Source of the DNA: Lachnospiraceae bacterium KH1T2 | GTDB lineage: Bacteria > Bacillota > Clostridia > Lachnospirales > Lachnospiraceae | NCBI GenBank assembly: GCA_900114405.1 | Contig: FOSY01000008.1 | Location: forward strand, 62,001 to 126,000 | Reading direction: 5' to 3' | Length of the DNA stretch: 64,000 nucleotides | In this document: positions 36,386-46,215 of the stretch, in pieces | Layout: each line of letters begins with the position of its first letter | Position numbering within the stretch: position 1 is the stretch's first letter | Program-made: the position numbers and the translations under genes | The notes under the pieces: generated by a model | The model's input: only the letters and a program-made list of their open reading frames with translations | What the model was told of the DNA's origin: nothing | The model's database searches: none

Positions 36386-38570
36386 CGTTAACTTCCTAAA
36401 ATATTTCCACTCAACCTATATTTTTTAACGTCTTTTCACCATTTCTAACCACTTTCGAACCTTCTCATCCCCATTCCCTCTATGCTTGATCGATATGTTC
36501 TTTTGTTGCATCTTAAATCTAAGTTTCTTTACTTAGGCATATAGCTTGTCCGCATTACACAAACACTTTTATTCTACCTGCGCCGTTTTTCGTTCCTGTC
36601 TGTTTCTCCATTTTCACTACGAGATCTCAGAAATTTCAAAACTTCATCATACGTCTTTCCGCTCTTGGTAAATGCCTCGATCAGTTCATCATTCTCGCCA
36701 TTCTTCATGCCTCCTGATTTTTCTTCTATTATTTCCAGCTGCTCGCTTATTCTTGCTGCCCTTGACTTTATATATGCAGCATCCATATCAAACGCTTTTA
36801 AGATCGTCTTCTGCGTTTTAGTCACCGCATGATCAAGTCGATACTTTCTATCAAATCCTCGTATCAGCTCTATCTTTTCCAACTCTCTTATCGCAGCAGG
36901 AACTGTCATGAAGTTTGGCATCTTTTCTAGTTTTCCGGCTTCATCCTTAAGCCTCTTGTATATTCGATTTCTAACTATCAGCGCTATAAATTCAGCAAAG
37001 ATCTTTGCTTCCAGTGATTCGTTAGTGTAAACCCTTGCACTCTTGTTTCCAAGATAGGATTTGTCTCCTCTGAACAGCTTCTCTGACGCATCTCTGCCCT
37101 CATACAGATCGAGTGTCTCTTCAGCAGTCATTTTTTCTGATGTGATTATTACAAAGTACCCACATAATCTAAGCTCTCGCTGTACTACATCATTTTTCTC
37201 CTGTGCAACTGTAAACACTCCAGTCCGGTCAAAGAACATATCATAATACTTCTCAACTCCCGGTCCTGGTTTATACGCTGTTCCATACTGTTTCTCAACA
37301 AACTCTCGGAGCCGTTCCAGTTTATCTTCTACCTGTTACCTCTCGCCATGCTCTTTGCCTGTGCTATGATAGATATGAAAATATCTTTCATTTTCATCAT
37401 CCGCATACAACCGTCTTTTAACTGTCTTACCATACACATGGTGCTTACGAATGTTACAATTTCTGTCGTCTTCAAAGCTCCCTCTGTTAGTCAGTACAAG
37501 CTCATCTACCAAAGCCGACATCCCCTTTACCATCATCACAAAATCATAGCCATATGAGTCCATCTTCCTGATATTGTCTTTACTGAAATATCCTCGATTC
37601 AAAATGAATCCGATGTTCTTATACCCATATCCTTTTACTTTTCCAAGCGTATATTCAAACTGAGAGATATCAACAATACTTCCCTCATACGCCTCGTAAA
37701 AAAGAGGGTTCGCATTCTTTGTATCATATCCGATCGCATAGTTAAAAATCGGATTTCCCGTGTCTACTTTTGCATTGCCGTATTCAACCAGTTCAAGATC
37801 TCCGGCTCTACAATTCTTATTTGTTGAATCATAAGAAATATATATCTTCTGCCTGTGATCACATCCCGAATTCCAATCATTTAAGAAGCCTACGCTTTGT
37901 TCAACTGTAACGCTGCTCAGGAAATCAGAAACCTTTGAATCACTGTATATATGCATATCTTCCGTGAACAAGGGATGATTGTATGCATAGTCCGGATAAT
38001 ACTGTCCCGCATTGTTTTCACTAATAAGAGAATACGAAATCAGATCAAGTAAAAGCCCCTTATCCTTCTTATCGAAATGATTATCCAGAATCGCCGGGAT
38101 TCCGTATTCATCGAGTATTCTCTTTATCACAATGTAATTGCCTACCTTCAGACAACTACTTCGTTTAGAATCTACCTTTTCATCCGGCAGTTCTGCATCC
38201 GGAAAATAAATCAGAAAATTTTGATTCGGCTGCATCATATCAGGATCAGCCTTCGACACTTTGCCTATTGTCGCTCTCTTAGGGACATTAAACTTCTTCT
38301 TGGCATTATAAACGCGATCGTACTCATAGTTGACATATGTTGCATTTTCCTTAACTTTACGGGTTATTTTTCCTTTAACATTCGGAATCGGAACAAGAAA
38401 ATCCAGATACATGATTGTCTCCTCGTTTTGAGTGGTACTTTCTACTTGTGCAATACCGTTTTTCCGGATTTTCACAACGTTTTTCTCTGATTTTCCTCTA
38501 TTTTTCGGACTTTTTGGCTTTATTTTCTTGGCTTTAAATATTGAGTGTTACTTTTTACAGGAAGTTGACG
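36386..38570 (-). mobile_element. IS4-superfamily (IS1634-like) insertion sequence
   Basis: About 2.2 kb with imperfect terminal inverted repeats: CGTTAACTTCCT plus ACTCAA at the left (36386-36414) and, read from the outside, CGTCAACTTCCT plus ACTCAA at the right (38570 inward). It contains one transposase reading frame on the minus strand, broken by a stop codon. Its right end lies inside a AAA/PD-(D/E)XK gene. No target duplication is obvious. A 48-bp copy of its right end recurs at 43603-43650. Confidence 0.75.
36574..38412 (-). pseudogene. IS1634-like DDE transposase with one in-frame ochre stop
   Basis: Starting at the ATG at 38412 (GAGGAG 6 bases upstream; MYLDFLVPIPNVKGKITRK), the frame is open for 358 codons, meets TAA at 37336-37338, and continues in the same frame for 254 more codons to the stop at 36574. 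Across the stop the protein reads on normally (GKEHGER*QVEDKLERLREF). DDE-type landmarks include IYISYDSTNKN, GFILNRGYFSKDN and, after the stop, LYEGRDASEKLFRGDKSYLG with the conserved YREK-like glutamate region. A single base change explains the break, so the loss is recent. A protein starting at 37239 would lack the first catalytic residues. Confidence 0.8.
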
Positions 38571-38774
38571 ATCATCCTCTCTGTCATAATATGCGCATAT
38601 CATATCTGCAACCAAAGTTTTACCAAATCTACGTGGACGAGAAACGCTCACATATCTCTGAGTTGTATTAACTAAACTATTTAAAAAATAGATCATCTCT
38701 GATTTATCAACAAATATCTCAGAATTAACAGCCATCTGATAATTCTTTTTTCCGGGATTTACATATATTCCCAT
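38571..38774 (-). pseudogene. AAA/PD-(D/E)XK gene, N-terminal stub cut by the IS
   Basis: About 68 codons remain: MGIYVNPGKKNYQMAVNSEI and SRPRRFGKTLVADMICAYY, clearly a paralogue of the 551-residue protein at 31892-33547. The sequence then runs into the right end of the IS1634-like element, which supplies a short false tail and a stop at 38520. AGGGAG is 5 bases before the ATG at 38774. Nothing of the C-terminal ~480 residues was found on the far side of the IS. Confidence 0.85.
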
Positions 38775-38934
38775 ACTTTCTCCCTTGACACTCATACCAC
38801 GAAAATGATTTTGTCACAGCTAAAATGCTATTATCAACACTTAACTTACAACAGCGCTACGCTTATTATACCGTATCCAAGGAATCCTTTCCGTATGATG
38901 TAAGAATCATCATTGTTAACAGCTAAAACACCTG

Positions 38935-40017
38935 TTAACAGAGAAAGTTTTTATCACAATATACCACTTTATATTTTTCTTTCCTGCTTTCAAAAAAATA
39001 CGTAATCAATCTTTCTGACATGAATCCCGGGTAACGCCTCTGATAGCTATCCTCTTTTTCTCCTATGTGCTCTGCAACAGCAAAAATGATTGGAAACATC
39101 CAGCTACAGAGATCATCCAAAACCTCTCTTCGAGCAATCAACATATTACAGGGATTATATATATTTCCTTCAAAAAAATGCAATGCACTCTCATATTCAT
39201 CCGGAAGATTTGTACGGAAGTATCCCATCAAATAATCCCAATCCGATGCCACGTGACGTATTCGATAATTTTCTGATATGCTAGGCGATACATAGAGAGG
39301 CACCGGTAGAACTACATCTATGCGATTTTCAGCCATAATGTCAACCCAATTTTCAGGCAACAAAAAATGTCTCCTATAATGAACAAGCCCGACATAATCC
39401 TCCATCGAATTCTTCCATATCCAATACAACCCTGTCAGCTCACAAAAGTTCTGATTTTTTTCTGAAATATTATCTCCTGTACAATCGTATGCAGTACATC
39501 CTTTTATCCGTTCATCTGTCAACAAAGTCCCTACCTGGAGAAGCTTTTCCTCTTTCAAATAGCGATATGCATTCTTTACTATCCCGTCATGAATTGAGTT
39601 AGCTGCATAAATTGCCGCGTCACAACTCACCGCCTTCTCGTTTATGGCTTTATAATCATCAAGCTTTCGAAACACCTTACCTTCCGCACGAAATACTTTC
39701 TTCATATAAGCATTTCGAAGTTCTGTATCTAATTGCACTGTTACCGGACGAATATCATGAAACCCTGCTGCTTTCAGCTCTGCAGTAAGCTTACTAAAAT
39801 TACCTCCACGCGTTCCTATATACACCGGAAGTGACGTATCCAATCCTACATCAATATTAAGAACCGGAACTTCATCCACTTCAGATGGATTGTCATTCAT
39901 CTCCGGTGAAACCAAATATGCCTGCACAATTGTTTTCGGAAAAAGATATTCGATATATACTTTTACTGTCTGCGCACGAGACGATGCTCCCGCGATGTAG
40001 ATTCTATCTTCCATCAC
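38935..40017 (-). CDS. DUF4422 glycan-synthesis protein with N-terminal Rossmann-like module
   Basis: The 360-residue protein has a DUF4422 domain from ~120: IYAANSIHDGIVKNA, ELTGLYWIWKN, VGLVHYRRHF, then NMLIARREVLDDLCSW and SERLITYFF. DUF4422 proteins are predicted glycosyltransferases in capsule and LPS loci. Residues 1-~95 (RIYIAGASSRAQTVKVYIEY, VPVLNID) resemble the module shared by the rest of this locus, though more divergent than the others. It is the last gene of the locus on the minus strand. Its stop lies in a 9-bp inverted repeat (TGTTAACAG / CTGTTAACA, 38918-38942) without a T run. Confidence 0.8.
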   Translation of the reverse strand: MMEDRIYIAGASSRAQTVKVYIEYLFPKTIVQAYLVSPEMNDNPSEVDEVPVLNIDVGLDTSLPVYIGTRGGNFSKLTAELKAAGFHDIRPVTVQLDTELRNAYMKKVFRAEGKVFRKLDDYKAINEKAVSCDAAIYAANSIHDGIVKNAYRYLKEEKLLQVGTLLTDERIKGCTAYDCTGDNISEKNQNFCELTGLYWIWKNSMEDYVGLVHYRRHFLLPENWVDIMAENRIDVVLPVPLYVSPSISENYRIRHVASDWDYLMGYFRTNLPDEYESALHFFEGNIYNPCNMLIARREVLDDLCSWMFPIIFAVAEHIGEKEDSYQRRYPGFMSERLITYFFESRKEKYKVVYCDKNFLC

Positions 40018-40239
40018 TATTCTCTAAAAGCTCCCCTTTTTTATTAGTAGTTCCTTTCCATCAAAAACAAATGCATATTATTTTATCTACCTCATGCATG
40101 GGTACAAAACTACGACCACATGCGATCATACCTCCGAGATTGTGTAGTCGGAGTTTATACCACACGATCGAGGATAGAAATCCACCCAAATATCTGCGGA
40201 TAACACCTCCCACAATGTGCCGTCTGACAATTCAAATCC

Positions 40240-41547
40240 TTAACGAAAGAAAAAAATGTCCGTCTTATCAATTCCTATCTTTATTAATTGATCGTATATG
40301 TCAAAGCAATGTTCCTCATTCGCTATCAAAATACGATTATTATCCAATGGTAACTCATCGGGAGATAAAATACGAACACCTTCAATCTCCTTCAACCACA
40401 AATCCTTATTATTGTCAATAAATGCATATATTTCGTATCCCAGCTCTAATAATCTATAATACGCAGTTATCCCCCAATTTCCACACCCGAAAATTATTAT
40501 TTTTACACCTTCAGGGTCACCTATAAAACTTCTAAGTTTCTTATCCTTAACATCTCTGGTCTGCAAATATTCATCACTTGATGAAAGATATAAATTCAAC
40601 TTTCTCCACAAGTACTCAGGTACAGTTTTTTCATTCAACTCACCATTTTCAATTGCAGTACATAGTTCTGTCCGAAACCAATCATAATATTTTAGCCCAG
40701 CTTCTATAGGCCAGGGGCTATCAGAATCATCACTAAAATCACCATAACACAGGACAAACGACTTAGCCATTTTCGCATATACATACATTCGTGTTTCAAT
40801 TGTCCATTTTTTATTCGTTTTCAAAAAATGAATCAATTCTTTGAACTCGTAATATGAAAACGAAAGCCCTCTCCCGGAATTAGAAGAAGAATCCTCTCGA
40901 TCAAGACAATATCTGTAGAAAGGTTCAGCACAAAAACAAGCCTTATTTGCAAATATAGCTGTCTTTCCGATAAAACCTATATCCTGATATGCTGCCCCCT
41001 TTGTTTCCGAAAGAATAATATTATTTTCCAAAAGGAATGATTTTTTATATATACCACTCCAAATGCGCCAATCACCGACAGCAGATTCTATCACTTCTAC
41101 CGGCTTAATGATACGATTATAATCACTCTCTTCAGAAAAGACCTTGTGATTTTGAATTACTTCCTTTCCGTTACTATCTTTATAGAAGCTTTGATACTCA
41201 CCCTTAACAAAATCGCAATCATATCTCTCGGAAGCCTCAACCAATATCTGATACATCTTAGGAAGAATATAATCATCTGTCTCTACAATACCTATATATT
41301 TTCCGGTCGCCATACGAATTCCAAGATTTACCTGCGCACCATAACTTTTCACGTCGCTTTGAACAATCTTTATTCTACTATCCTTCTCCGCAAATTCTTT
41401 AAGTAATTCATACGTTCCGTCTACCGATCCGGCATCAACACATATTATTTCTATATCATGCAGAGTCTGATCGCGCACGCTATTTACACATCTTTCAATA
41501 TAATCTGCTACATTTAATGAAGGCAAAATTATAGTAACTATTGGCAT
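40240..41547 (-). CDS. Family 2 glycosyltransferase with C-terminal Rossmann-like module
   Basis: The 435-residue protein has a GT2 domain at 1-~230: IVTIILPSLNVADYIERC, IEIICVDAGSVDGTYELL, GAQVNLGIRMATGKYIGIVE and TDDY (metal site). Residues ~235-345 are helical. Residues 349-435 are the shared module: KIIIFGCGNWGITAYYRLLE, FIDNNKDLW, EGVRILSPDEL, RILIANEEH. All domains are cytosolic. It should add one sugar to the lipid-linked chain; donor and acceptor are unknown. The 222 bases between it and the DUF4422 gene show no gene. Confidence 0.88.
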   Translation of the reverse strand: MPIVTIILPSLNVADYIERCVNSVRDQTLHDIEIICVDAGSVDGTYELLKEFAEKDSRIKIVQSDVKSYGAQVNLGIRMATGKYIGIVETDDYILPKMYQILVEASERYDCDFVKGEYQSFYKDSNGKEVIQNHKVFSEESDYNRIIKPVEVIESAVGDWRIWSGIYKKSFLLENNIILSETKGAAYQDIGFIGKTAIFANKACFCAEPFYRYCLDREDSSSNSGRGLSFSYYEFKELIHFLKTNKKWTIETRMYVYAKMAKSFVLCYGDFSDDSDSPWPIEAGLKYYDWFRTELCTAIENGELNEKTVPEYLWRKLNLYLSSSDEYLQTRDVKDKKLRSFIGDPEGVKIIIFGCGNWGITAYYRLLELGYEIYAFIDNNKDLWLKEIEGVRILSPDELPLDNNRILIANEEHCFDIYDQLIKIGIDKTDIFFFR

Positions 41548-41609
41548 TGTCGGATTCTCCCCTATTATCGCTGCGTTTTAAAAATCTCCCTATCTATAAC
41601 ATACTTTAC

Positions 41610-42143
41610 TCAACAAATCTGATCCATCAGATTGAAAAACTCTCCCTCATCTCTGTAAGGATCATGAAAGGTCATTGCCTTGTAAATATCTTTTGCAAGA
41701 ATGCTGTTTGAGGGATAAATCAGTCTCAATATCTGCAATGCAAATTCACTAGATACTTCAATAAACTTTCCTGCTATTTCCAGGTATTCTCTTATAAATT
41801 CATCTATTCCCGCCTGAACCTTATCCAGTAATTCTGCATTGTATTCAGATCCTGCCACCGTTAGTACTTTATTGTCATCATCAAATCCTGCAAATTGACC
41901 ATCTTTTGATGCATAAACTATTTCAAGAAACTGTTCTAATACAGAAAAATCATTTAAGCTAAAAACCTTACCGTCAACCTTTTCATTAACATTACCATAT
42001 AACGAATAAACATCATCCATGTCATTAACGTATTCATTTGGCATTGACGTCGTCGCCATAGTAATGCATCCCATCTTCTTATCTAAAATCTTTTCAAGCC
42101 CGTACACAAGTGTTCCCTGTGTGATCACATCGAAAATACACAT
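41610..42143 (-). pseudogene. Unrecognised 3' gene fragment next to an IS relic
   Basis: A 177-codon open frame starts abruptly (MCIFDVITQGTLVYGLEKIL) 18 bases from the end of an IS3-type relic and ends EGEFFNLMDQIC. There is no convincing ribosome binding site. I do not recognise the family; the acidic, helical sequence with a conserved-looking end (AMTFHDPYRDEG) suggests the C-terminal part of a larger glycan-locus enzyme whose front was lost when the IS entered. It carries no Rossmann-like module. Confidence 0.45.
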
Positions 42144-42160
42144 CTTTCCATATGAATAGA

Positions 42161-43583
42161 TGTCAGTGAGGCAAAAAAGTTTTTGTGGTAGAATTTACAT
42201 ATCACATGAAGGAACTTCACATGAACTATAGTCCAGAATTTAAGGAAGCTCTCTTACGCAGGATGCTTCCGCCGAACAACGAATCTATTTCAAAGATTGC
42301 ACGGGAAGAAGGAATCTCAGAACAAACACTTCGTAACTGGAGAGATAAAGCCAGAAAAGAAGGAATGGCCGCACCTGGTATAGATGCTGTTCCTGATGAC
42401 TGGAGCACACAGGATAAATTTCTTATTGTAGTTGAAACAGCCAGCATGAATGAGTATGCTCGTCAAAAAGGCTTATTCGTTGAACAAATAAAAACATGTC
42501 GTGATGCTTGCATGAATGCCAACGGCGGTGTAGCCAAAGAAGCTGCAAGGCTTAATAAAGAGCTAAAAGAATCTGAACGACAGCGAAAAATACGCTGATA
42601 TGCCTCCGTGTCAGATAGTTCCGACATTGGCAGATGAAGGAATTTATATAGCTTCAGAATAAACCTTTTACAGGGTTCTGAAAAAAGAAAAGATGCAGTT
42701 TCATCGCGGAAGGAGCCAAGAACCCGGAAAACACAGTAAGCCAACATCATATACAGCAACGGACATAAATCAAGTTTGGACCTGGGACATAACATATCTT
42801 AACGGTCCTATAAAGGGTAGATTTTATTACCTGTATTTGATACTTGATCTTTTCAGCCGTGATATTGTCAGCTGGGAAGTATGGTCAGAGGAGTCAGCTG
42901 ATCATGCGAGCGAATTAATAAAACGAGCATGTCTTAAGCAGAAAAGACTAACAACAACGCCATTAGTGTTGCACTCTGATAATGGTTCACCGATGAAAGG
43001 TGCAACTATGTTGGAGACTCTATATGCGTTAGGTATAACACCTTCAAACAGCAGACCACGGGTAAGTAACGATAATCCTTATTCAGAGTCTCTCTTCAAA
43101 ACATTGAAGTATCGTCCAAACTATCAGCCCAAAGGGGTTGAATCGATTGAGGAAGCTCACAAATGGTGTGCAGGATTTGTTAGATGGTATCGGTTTGAAC
43201 ACCATCATAGCGGTATTCAATTTGTTACCCCGGCAGAGAGACACTCTGGAAGGGGAAGCTAAATACTAAAAAACAGGCACAACGTGTATGAAGCTGCAAA
43301 AGCTGCTCATCCCGAACGCTGGGGCTCACGTGCTACACGTGATTGAAGCGAAATAACAGAAGTACATCTTAATCCGGACAAAACGGTTTCTGATAAACCA
43401 GAAGGGATTGATAGCACCGAAACAATGGCTTCATAAAGCGAGAATTATATGCATTGCTATTGTTTATCTGGATGGGATTTTCCTGTTAATGAATGTGAAA
43501 TTTAATCCCTTTTCATCTACAGACAAATCCTATCCAGACATTCTATAGTAGGCATAGGAATAATATTTACAGTTTTACTGACA
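42161..43583 (+). mobile_element. IS3-family relic
   Basis: The ends TGTCAGTGA (42161) and, in inverse, TGTCAGTAA (ending 43583) match at 8 of 9 bases and begin with the TG..CA of IS3 elements. Inside are the remains of orfA and orfB. There is no clear target duplication. At ~1.4 kb it is close to full size, but an internal piece between orfA and orfB is missing. Confidence 0.65.
42221..43436 (+). pseudogene. IS3-family transposase orfA-orfB, multiply disrupted
   Basis: OrfA (42221-42598) has the HTH MNYSPEFKEALLRRMLPP and SISKIAREEGISEQTLRNWR, with AAGGAAC as its binding site. The orfB integrase core follows in another frame: ADMPPCQIVPTLADEGIYIA, WTWDITYL (Asp1), LHSDNGSPMKG (Asp2), SNDNPYSESLFKTLKY (Glu). 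The N-terminal part of orfB is deleted, and three nonsense codons interrupt the rest at 42660 (YIASE*TFYR), 43260 and 43344, after which homologous sequence continues to 43436. It is inactive. The catalytic DDE triad is still readable. Confidence 0.85.
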
Positions 43584-43602
43584 ACTACCTTGACAATCAG
43601 CG

Positions 43603-43650
43603 TTTTCTTGGCTTTAAATATTGAGTGTTACTTTTTACAGTAAGTTGACG
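43603..43650. repeat. Solo right end of the IS1634-like element
   Basis: These 48 bases are the same as 38523-38570 with one mismatch (43641) and in the same orientation, ending in AAGTTGACG. No transposase accompanies them; they lie 19 bases after the IS3 relic. They are probably the leftover of a second IS copy removed by deletion. The remaining bases to 43781 hold no gene that I can see. Confidence 0.75.
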
Positions 43651-43781
43651 CCTTAAATCGTCAATCCCCTTAATATTTTTATCCCTAAATCTGAAAAATA
43701 TTCTTTCTATCTACATTTCTCATATTTCCAGGACTAAGTTTAATACATCATGTTTTTCATATGATCAATAAAAAACAAAAC

Positions 43782-44834
43782 CTATTTTTTCAAGAAATGG
43801 AACAATCCATATCTATGCTCTCCATTATGAGGGTCGTTATCATACTTGACTATAGGAACATTTTTTTCTATACAATTACATGCTGCACATGAATACTCGA
43901 GTAACTCCATCTCATCAAAACAACTTACTATCGTACTTGCATAAAAGATCCTGTGTGCATTAAATTCAACACGTTCTCTTCCTACCGGAACAGATATGTA
44001 TAAATTTCCACCCTTTTTCATTTTTCTACATATGTTTTCAAATGCCTTAAAACATGCCTCTGGATCAATGTCATCTCCGTATCGCCCGAGCCCGAAATGC
44101 TCCAATGAACATAACGCAGATAAAGATTCAAGACTATTATCAGGAATATGCGACATATTTGTAGCATCTGCAATAACCGTCTCGAGTAAAGCATGCTTAA
44201 CAGGTATTTCTCTGATATCGATCATATTAACTTTAATACCTGCAGCCAACAAATGTCCGATAAAACCGTCTACTCTGCTTCCAATATCATAATGAGCCTT
44301 GACTCCCGATTTTATAATCTTAGTCGCAGCCCATAAATCCTGCCAAAAATAGTTACCCTGACCAGAATTAACCTCATATTTATCCTGAATAATCGGCCAT
44401 AAATTATCTTTATTAGCACGAAAATTTTTTCGCAGATTGAGCAAATTATACTTTTCCAAATCTTTGTAAAAAAAGGACTTTTCAATTTTCCCATATTCAA
44501 AAAGATACCTTGTATAATTTTTAGTTCCTATAATTTCCTCGATATCATCTGCATCATTAAATAAAGTATTAAACCCTCTTAAAAGGTAAACGACTTTTTT
44601 ATCATCAATACCCTTTTCTTCGCATAACCGATGTATCTCATCAGAAAAAGAATTGGCAACAATAATATAAAAATCCCCTTCCGGCAGATCATTCGGTGAA
44701 TAGATATGCCAATCACCAAATGAGCCCCCTACAGGATTAGTTTGGATAAATCCGGATATCACATCTGTACTGTCAAGTTTTGAAACAAACATTCTTGCTA
44801 TCTGACCTGTTCCCCATATTAAAATCTTTTTCAT
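43782..44834 (-). CDS. DUF268 protein with N-terminal Rossmann-like module
   Basis: The 350-residue protein starts with the shared module at 1-~90 (KKILIWGTGQIARMFVSKLD, DWHIYSPNDL, FYIIVANSF). From ~165 it is a DUF268 domain, a SAM-methyltransferase-like fold: YDIGSRVDGFIGHLLAAGIK, VIADATNMSHIPDNSLE, SLSALCSLEHFGLGRYGDDI and GNLYISVPVGRE. DUF268 proteins are predicted methyltransferases in polysaccharide loci. It is cytosolic and lies 66 bases after the neighbouring GT2 gene. Confidence 0.85.
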   Translation of the reverse strand: MKKILIWGTGQIARMFVSKLDSTDVISGFIQTNPVGGSFGDWHIYSPNDLPEGDFYIIVANSFSDEIHRLCEEKGIDDKKVVYLLRGFNTLFNDADDIEEIIGTKNYTRYLFEYGKIEKSFFYKDLEKYNLLNLRKNFRANKDNLWPIIQDKYEVNSGQGNYFWQDLWAATKIIKSGVKAHYDIGSRVDGFIGHLLAAGIKVNMIDIREIPVKHALLETVIADATNMSHIPDNSLESLSALCSLEHFGLGRYGDDIDPEACFKAFENICRKMKKGGNLYISVPVGRERVEFNAHRIFYASTIVSCFDEMELLEYSCAACNCIEKNVPIVKYDNDPHNGEHRYGLFHFLKK

Positions 44835-44900
44835 ATTGCTGTTCTTTCTCTAAAATTTACACCTAAACCTCAAACGTTACCTATTCATTCGTTCACTAAA

Positions 44901-46199
44901 TCAAAAGTGATTTTTGTTTCCATAACTCGACACACGGTACAGAAACATACCATCCAACATTTCAAATTCATATATTCCATTATTTTTTAACGATTCTTCA
45001 ACTTCTTCTTGATAACATTCACCCACTGCTACATAAATTTTACAATTCATCTCCTTAACCTGCTTTATCGAAAAAACGCGCACGTCATCTATTAAATTTA
45101 TTTTCTCCGCATTTTTATCGCAAAAACATACCACCTTTTCCTTAAAACCATTACTTGCCAAAAAATTAAGAAACCCTTGTCCATATAATCCTGCGCCATA
45201 AATCGCAATACGTCCCTCATCTTTTATACGTTCTTTTAGATCATACTGATATAGCTTTGTTCCTGTTGCCGCTCTTTTTGCAACTTGCTTCAGTAACCTA
45301 ATCAAATGATCACTTTTTCCGCAATACTCTCTATCAACCTCATTAATTCTTAAAAGAAATCCCATAATAATCTCATTTTGCGCAAATTGATTAAAATCCA
45401 AACTATTTAAGATAATATATGCATACTCATAATTAAGCCTTTTCATTGTCCGATTGAATAAAATATCATATCCATTTTTCATAGAAAAAATCAGGTTTTC
45501 TAATATAGCCCTTAATAAATCAATAACTACTATTCCATCAAATTTACCATGATAATCAGATTCATTAATACAATAAAGCGTTGTATCTGCCACAGAAAAT
45601 GTCTTTGCCGCGCTCATAGCCTTCACTAAAAAAACCGGATCTTCATATCTCCTATATATTGGAAATTCAATCCCATTATCCAAAAGAAAACCTCTGTCAT
45701 ATATATAAGAAATAAAACCATAATCCATCTGATAATCAGCATAGTTCAGTTTTATGTTATATCGCAGCTCATTTTCCTTACAAAATTCGGCATCACGAGT
45801 TACGTTTTTATTAACAATTTTCACCTTACTACCACAGATAAAGACATTGTTCAAAATGCATACATTATACATTTTCTCCAATGCATCAGCATCATAAAAG
45901 CAATCATCAGCATCTATAAAAGCAACATATTTCCCATGTGCATTTTTTATCCCATAGTTTCTTGCGCAGCCTGCCCCTCCATGCTTTTGCCTTAGCAATA
46001 TTACAATAGATATTTCATGCTCTTTTATATATCTATCTATAATTTCTACCGTTGAGTCATTGGATCCATCATCTACACATATAATTTCACACCGATCAAT
46101 CGTTTGGGCTAGAATGCTATCCAAACATCTCTCTATCGTTTTTTCCCCATTATATACAGGCACAATAACACTAATTTTAACATCGTTGCGTATTTCCAT
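44901..46199 (-). CDS. Family 2 glycosyltransferase with C-terminal Rossmann-like module
   Basis: The 432-residue protein has GT2 motifs VKISVIVPVYNGEKTIERCL, IICVDDGSNDSTVEII, GGAGCARNYGIKNAHGKYVA and FIDADD. A helical middle follows, and residues 329-432 are the shared module: GRIAIYGAGLYGQGFLNFLA, CFCDKNAEK, VRVFSIKQV, IYVAVGECYQEEVEESL. It is the closest in style to the GT2 at 40240-41547. It is preceded by a WbsX-type gene 16 bases upstream in the same operon. Confidence 0.9.
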   Translation of the reverse strand: MEIRNDVKISVIVPVYNGEKTIERCLDSILAQTIDRCEIICVDDGSNDSTVEIIDRYIKEHEISIVILLRQKHGGAGCARNYGIKNAHGKYVAFIDADDCFYDADALEKMYNVCILNNVFICGSKVKIVNKNVTRDAEFCKENELRYNIKLNYADYQMDYGFISYIYDRGFLLDNGIEFPIYRRYEDPVFLVKAMSAAKTFSVADTTLYCINESDYHGKFDGIVVIDLLRAILENLIFSMKNGYDILFNRTMKRLNYEYAYIILNSLDFNQFAQNEIIMGFLLRINEVDREYCGKSDHLIRLLKQVAKRAATGTKLYQYDLKERIKDEGRIAIYGAGLYGQGFLNFLASNGFKEKVVCFCDKNAEKINLIDDVRVFSIKQVKEMNCKIYVAVGECYQEEVEESLKNNGIYEFEMLDGMFLYRVSSYGNKNHF

Positions 46200-46215
46200 A
46201 TATTTTCAATAACCC

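Noticed and set aside
36386..38570. Target duplication at the IS1634-like element
   Set aside because: The flanks (CATATAACCT and ATCATCCTCT) share no direct repeat. A flanking deletion may have removed it.
38918..38942. TGTTAACAG / CTGTTAACA inverted repeat as terminator of the glycan operon
   Set aside because: The stem is only 9 bp, AT-rich, and has no T run on the minus strand.
39885..40421. 178-codon plus-strand frame between DUF4422 and GT2 genes
   Set aside because: It overlaps both real genes on the other strand, is rich in improbable codons and has no domain or ribosome binding site.
42598..42700. Programmed -1 frameshift between IS3 orfA and orfB
   Set aside because: Functional IS3 elements use one, but here a piece of orfB is deleted and a stop codon follows at 42660, so no fused product can be made.
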